Below are positions 5,286 to 7,276 of a DNA stretch of 7,276 nt, piece after piece (the stretch's first letter is position 1; each line of letters begins with the position of its first letter). The notes below the pieces were generated by a model. It saw only the letters and a list, made by a program, of their open reading frames with translations. It was not told where the DNA came from and searched no databases. A program made the translations under genes and the position numbers. Source of the stretch: Planctomycetota bacterium (GTDB lineage Bacteria > Planctomycetota > Phycisphaerae > Tepidisphaerales > Tepidisphaeraceae); contig JAEZED010000176.1 of assembly GCA_023417885.1 (NCBI GenBank), positions 1 to 7,276 of the forward strand, read 5' to 3'.

Positions 5286-7276
5286 ATGAGCATCGCGACT
5301 ACTCCCAGGGAATCCCTCATCGAGCCGCGCGGGCACGGGAGCAACGGCCACAACGGCCGTCACACCGGCGGGCGCCGACGGCGATCGCTGCTGCCCGTGG
5401 CGCTGCTGCTGGCGTTGGTCGCGGTGGCTTCGGTCGGCGTTTACCTGCTGCTTCGGGGCGGATCGGCGTCCGGGGTGGCCTCGGGGATGACCTTCGAGGT
5501 GGCGCAGGGCCCGATCGTGGTGAGCGTGACGGAGAGCGGGACGATCAAGGCGGCGCAGCAGGAGATCCTGCGCGCCGAGGTCGAGGGGCGGACGACGATC
5601 ATTCACCTCGTTCCGGAAGGGAGCCTGGTGAAGAAGGGGGATCTGCTGGTGGAGCTGGATTCGAGCGGGATGGAGGACGAGAAGCTGGAGGACACGATCT
5701 CCGTCCAGAACGCGGAGGCGGCATGGATCCGTGCCCGCGAGGACCTGGAGGTCGCCAAGAACCAGGCACTGGCGGACGTGGCTCAGGCGAAGCTGGACTA
5801 CCGCTTTGCGCAGGAGGATCTGCGCAAGTACCAGGAGGGTGAGTACCCCAACCTTCACACCGAGGCCAAGAGCAAGATCGAGATCGCGCGCGAGGAGTTC
5901 GAGCGCGCCAAGAGCCAGTACGAGGGTTCGCTGCGCCTCTTCGAGGAAAAGTTCATCAGCGAGACGGAGAAGGAGGCGGACCGCCTCGCGATGGAGAAGG
6001 CCCGGCTGAATCTCCAGCTCGCCGAGCAGGCGCTGGACCTGCTGGAGCAGTGGGAATACAAGCGCCAGATCGACCAGCTCACGAGCGACGTCGAGCAGAA
6101 GCGGATGGCGTTGGAGCGCGCCGAGCGGAAGGCGTCGGCCGACGTCGTGCAGGCCGAGGCGGAGTTGAAGGCGCGGGAGAGCGAACTCCAGCGTCACCGC
6201 GACCGGCTGGAGCGCGTGATCGGGCAGCTGGCGAAGGCGAAGATCTACGCCCCGCGCGACGGGCTGGTCGTCTACGCAACCAGCGTGGAAGGCGGCGGGT
6301 TCCGGGGCAACCAGGAGCCGCTGGACGAGGGGCAGGAGGTGCGTGAGCGCCAGGAGTTGATCTACCTGCCGACGGCGACGGAGATGATCGCGGAGATCAA
6401 GGTTCACGAGAGCTCGCTCGAGAAGGTGCGCCTCGGGATGCCGGTGCGCATCACCGTGGACGCGCTGCCGGGCAAGAGCTACTGGGGCGAGGTGACGAAG
6501 ATCGCGCCGCTGCCCGACGCCCAGAGCATGTGGATGAACCCAGACCTGAAGGTCTACAACACGCAGATCAGGATTGCCGGCAACGGCCCGGAGCTGCGCA
6601 CCGGCATGAGCTGCCGAGCCGAGATCATCGTCGAGAACTACGACAACGCCATCTATGTGCCGGTGCAGAGCATCGTGCGCGTCAGCGGCGTGCCGACAGC
6701 CTTCGTCGTCAAGCCGGGCGACACCAGCCCCGAGCAGCGCGAGGTCGAGATCGGGCAGGACAACAACCGCATGGTCGTCATCAGGAGCGGCCTGGAGCCG
6801 GGCGAGAAGGTTCTCCTCGCTCCGCCGCTGGGCGACACCGGCACCGTCGAGACGCTCCGCCCCGAGGAACTGCCCGAGGAGCAGAAGCAGATGGCCGAGG
6901 ATGCCCAGGACAACCCGGGCGGACGTCCGGCCGACATGTCCGGCGCCGGCATGGGTCAGCCCGGTATGGAGCAGGGGATGGGCGGCGCCGGCGAGGGCAT
7001 GCAGCGCGGCGCCGGCGGCAACAACGGCGGCGCCCCGGACCCGGCGGCGATGGAGCGGATGCGCCGCGCCCAGGAGGAGCTGCAATCGAAGATGACCGAC
7101 GAGGAGAAGGCGCGGTTCACCGAGCTTCAGCAGGCGGGGGACATGCGCGGGATGATGGAGTACGGCCAGGAGATGGCCCGCAAGTACGGCGTGGAGATGC
7201 CCACCATGGGCCAGCGCCGCGCGGGCGGGCAGGGGCGCGAAGGGGGCCGCGACCGCTCCGGCGGACGGGGTGGAGC
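5286..7276 (+). CDS. Periplasmic adaptor subunit of a tripartite efflux system (HlyD/MacA-type), 3' end outside window
   Basis: Links an inner-membrane pump to the TolC-like duct encoded just upstream. The frame is open from the ATG at 5286 to the window end, 663 codons without a stop. Order: polar, basic N-terminus ending in RRRR (30-33); one membrane anchor (about 34-56); first lipoyl half with EGRTTII (100-106) and VPEGSLVKKGDLLVELD (109-125); long alpha-helical coiled-coil hairpin (about 133-318) with a likely tip around EEKFISETEKEAD (220-232); second lipoyl half APRDGLVVY (322-330); beta-barrel region with VHESSLEKVRLGMPVRI (373-389) and the sole Cys at 443; membrane-proximal domain to about 530. 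After that comes an unusual Met/Gly-rich tail from about 545, still open at the edge. No lipobox is seen, so anchoring is by the N-terminal helix. An in-frame ATG at 5277 would add three residues. Typical adaptors are about 350-450 residues, so this one is long. From memory, closely similar proteins occur in planctomycetes, often beside MacB-like ABC genes. Confidence 0.93.
   Translation, partial: MSIATTPRESLIEPRGHGSNGHNGRHTGGRRRRSLLPVALLLALVAVASVGVYLLLRGGSASGVASGMTFEVAQGPIVVSVTESGTIKAAQQEILRAEVEGRTTIIHLVPEGSLVKKGDLLVELDSSGMEDEKLEDTISVQNAEAAWIRAREDLEVAKNQALADVAQAKLDYRFAQEDLRKYQEGEYPNLHTEAKSKIEIAREEFERAKSQYEGSLRLFEEKFISETEKEADRLAMEKARLNLQLAEQALDLLEQWEYKRQIDQLTSDVEQKRMALERAERKASADVVQAEAELKARESELQRHRDRLERVIGQLAKAKIYAPRDGLVVYATSVEGGGFRGNQEPLDEGQEVRERQELIYLPTATEMIAEIKVHESSLEKVRLGMPVRITVDALPGKSYWGEVTKIAPLPDAQSMWMNPDLKVYNTQIRIAGNGPELRTGMSCRAEIIVENYDNAIYVPVQSIVRVSGVPTAFVVKPGDTSPEQREVEIGQDNNRMVVIRSGLEPGEKVLLAPPLGDTGTVETLRPEELPEEQKQMAEDAQDNPGGRPADMSGAGMGQPGMEQGMGGAGEGMQRGAGGNNGGAPDPAAMERMRRAQEELQSKMTDEEKARFTELQQAGDMRGMMEYGQEMARKYGVEMPTMGQRRAGGQGREGGRDRSGGRGG

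Noticed and set aside
5052..7085. 677-codon minus-strand ORF antisense to the adaptor gene
   Set aside because: Its product is a Leu/His/Arg/Ala-rich string with no recognisable domain. The plus strand carries an adaptor with clear family motifs across the same DNA. Long antisense frames are expected where codons end in G or C.

Overview
This window is very G+C-rich by eye, with coding genes that prefer G or C at third codon positions. It looks like chromosomal DNA of a Gram-negative-type bacterium with an outer membrane. The best guess is a planctomycete (possibly Phycisphaerae-like). That rests on remembered resemblance of the adaptor protein (EGRTTII...VPEG...VKKGD block, MNPDLKVYNT block) and of the long-headed TolC-like lipoprotein to planctomycete efflux proteins. 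It is an inference, not a database result.

Layout: two transcription units diverge from a 293-bp non-coding region (2679-2971). To the left, on the minus strand, lie the core genes of a sugar-type ABC importer: a duplicated ATPase of the RbsA/MglA/XylG type (1185-2678), followed after 61 bp by an RbsC-type permease (59-1123). A strong Shine-Dalgarno sequence at the left edge suggests a third gene starts just outside the window, possibly the missing periplasmic binding protein. To the right, on the plus strand, lie a 732-residue TolC-family outer-membrane factor with a lipoprotein signal (2972-5170) and, 115 bp downstream, a periplasmic adaptor of the HlyD/MacA type (5286 to the window end). 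The adaptor gene is open at the right edge, with 663 codons visible. The inner-membrane pump is not in the window; an ABC (MacB-like) or RND component would be expected downstream.

Function: the left unit would import a monosaccharide or similar small polar solute using ATP. The right unit would form the outer-membrane and periplasmic parts of a tripartite exporter. Nothing in the sequence ties the two units together apart from the shared intergenic region, which carries small palindromes that could be operators.

I did not find a clearly new biological system. The most interesting points are the non-standard parts of the efflux proteins (a 145-residue N-terminal head and a 100-residue Pro/Thr/Glu-rich linker in the TolC homologue; a Met/Gly-rich tail on the adaptor) and the palindromes between the two units. 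No tRNA, rRNA, CRISPR array, insertion sequence or attachment site was seen.
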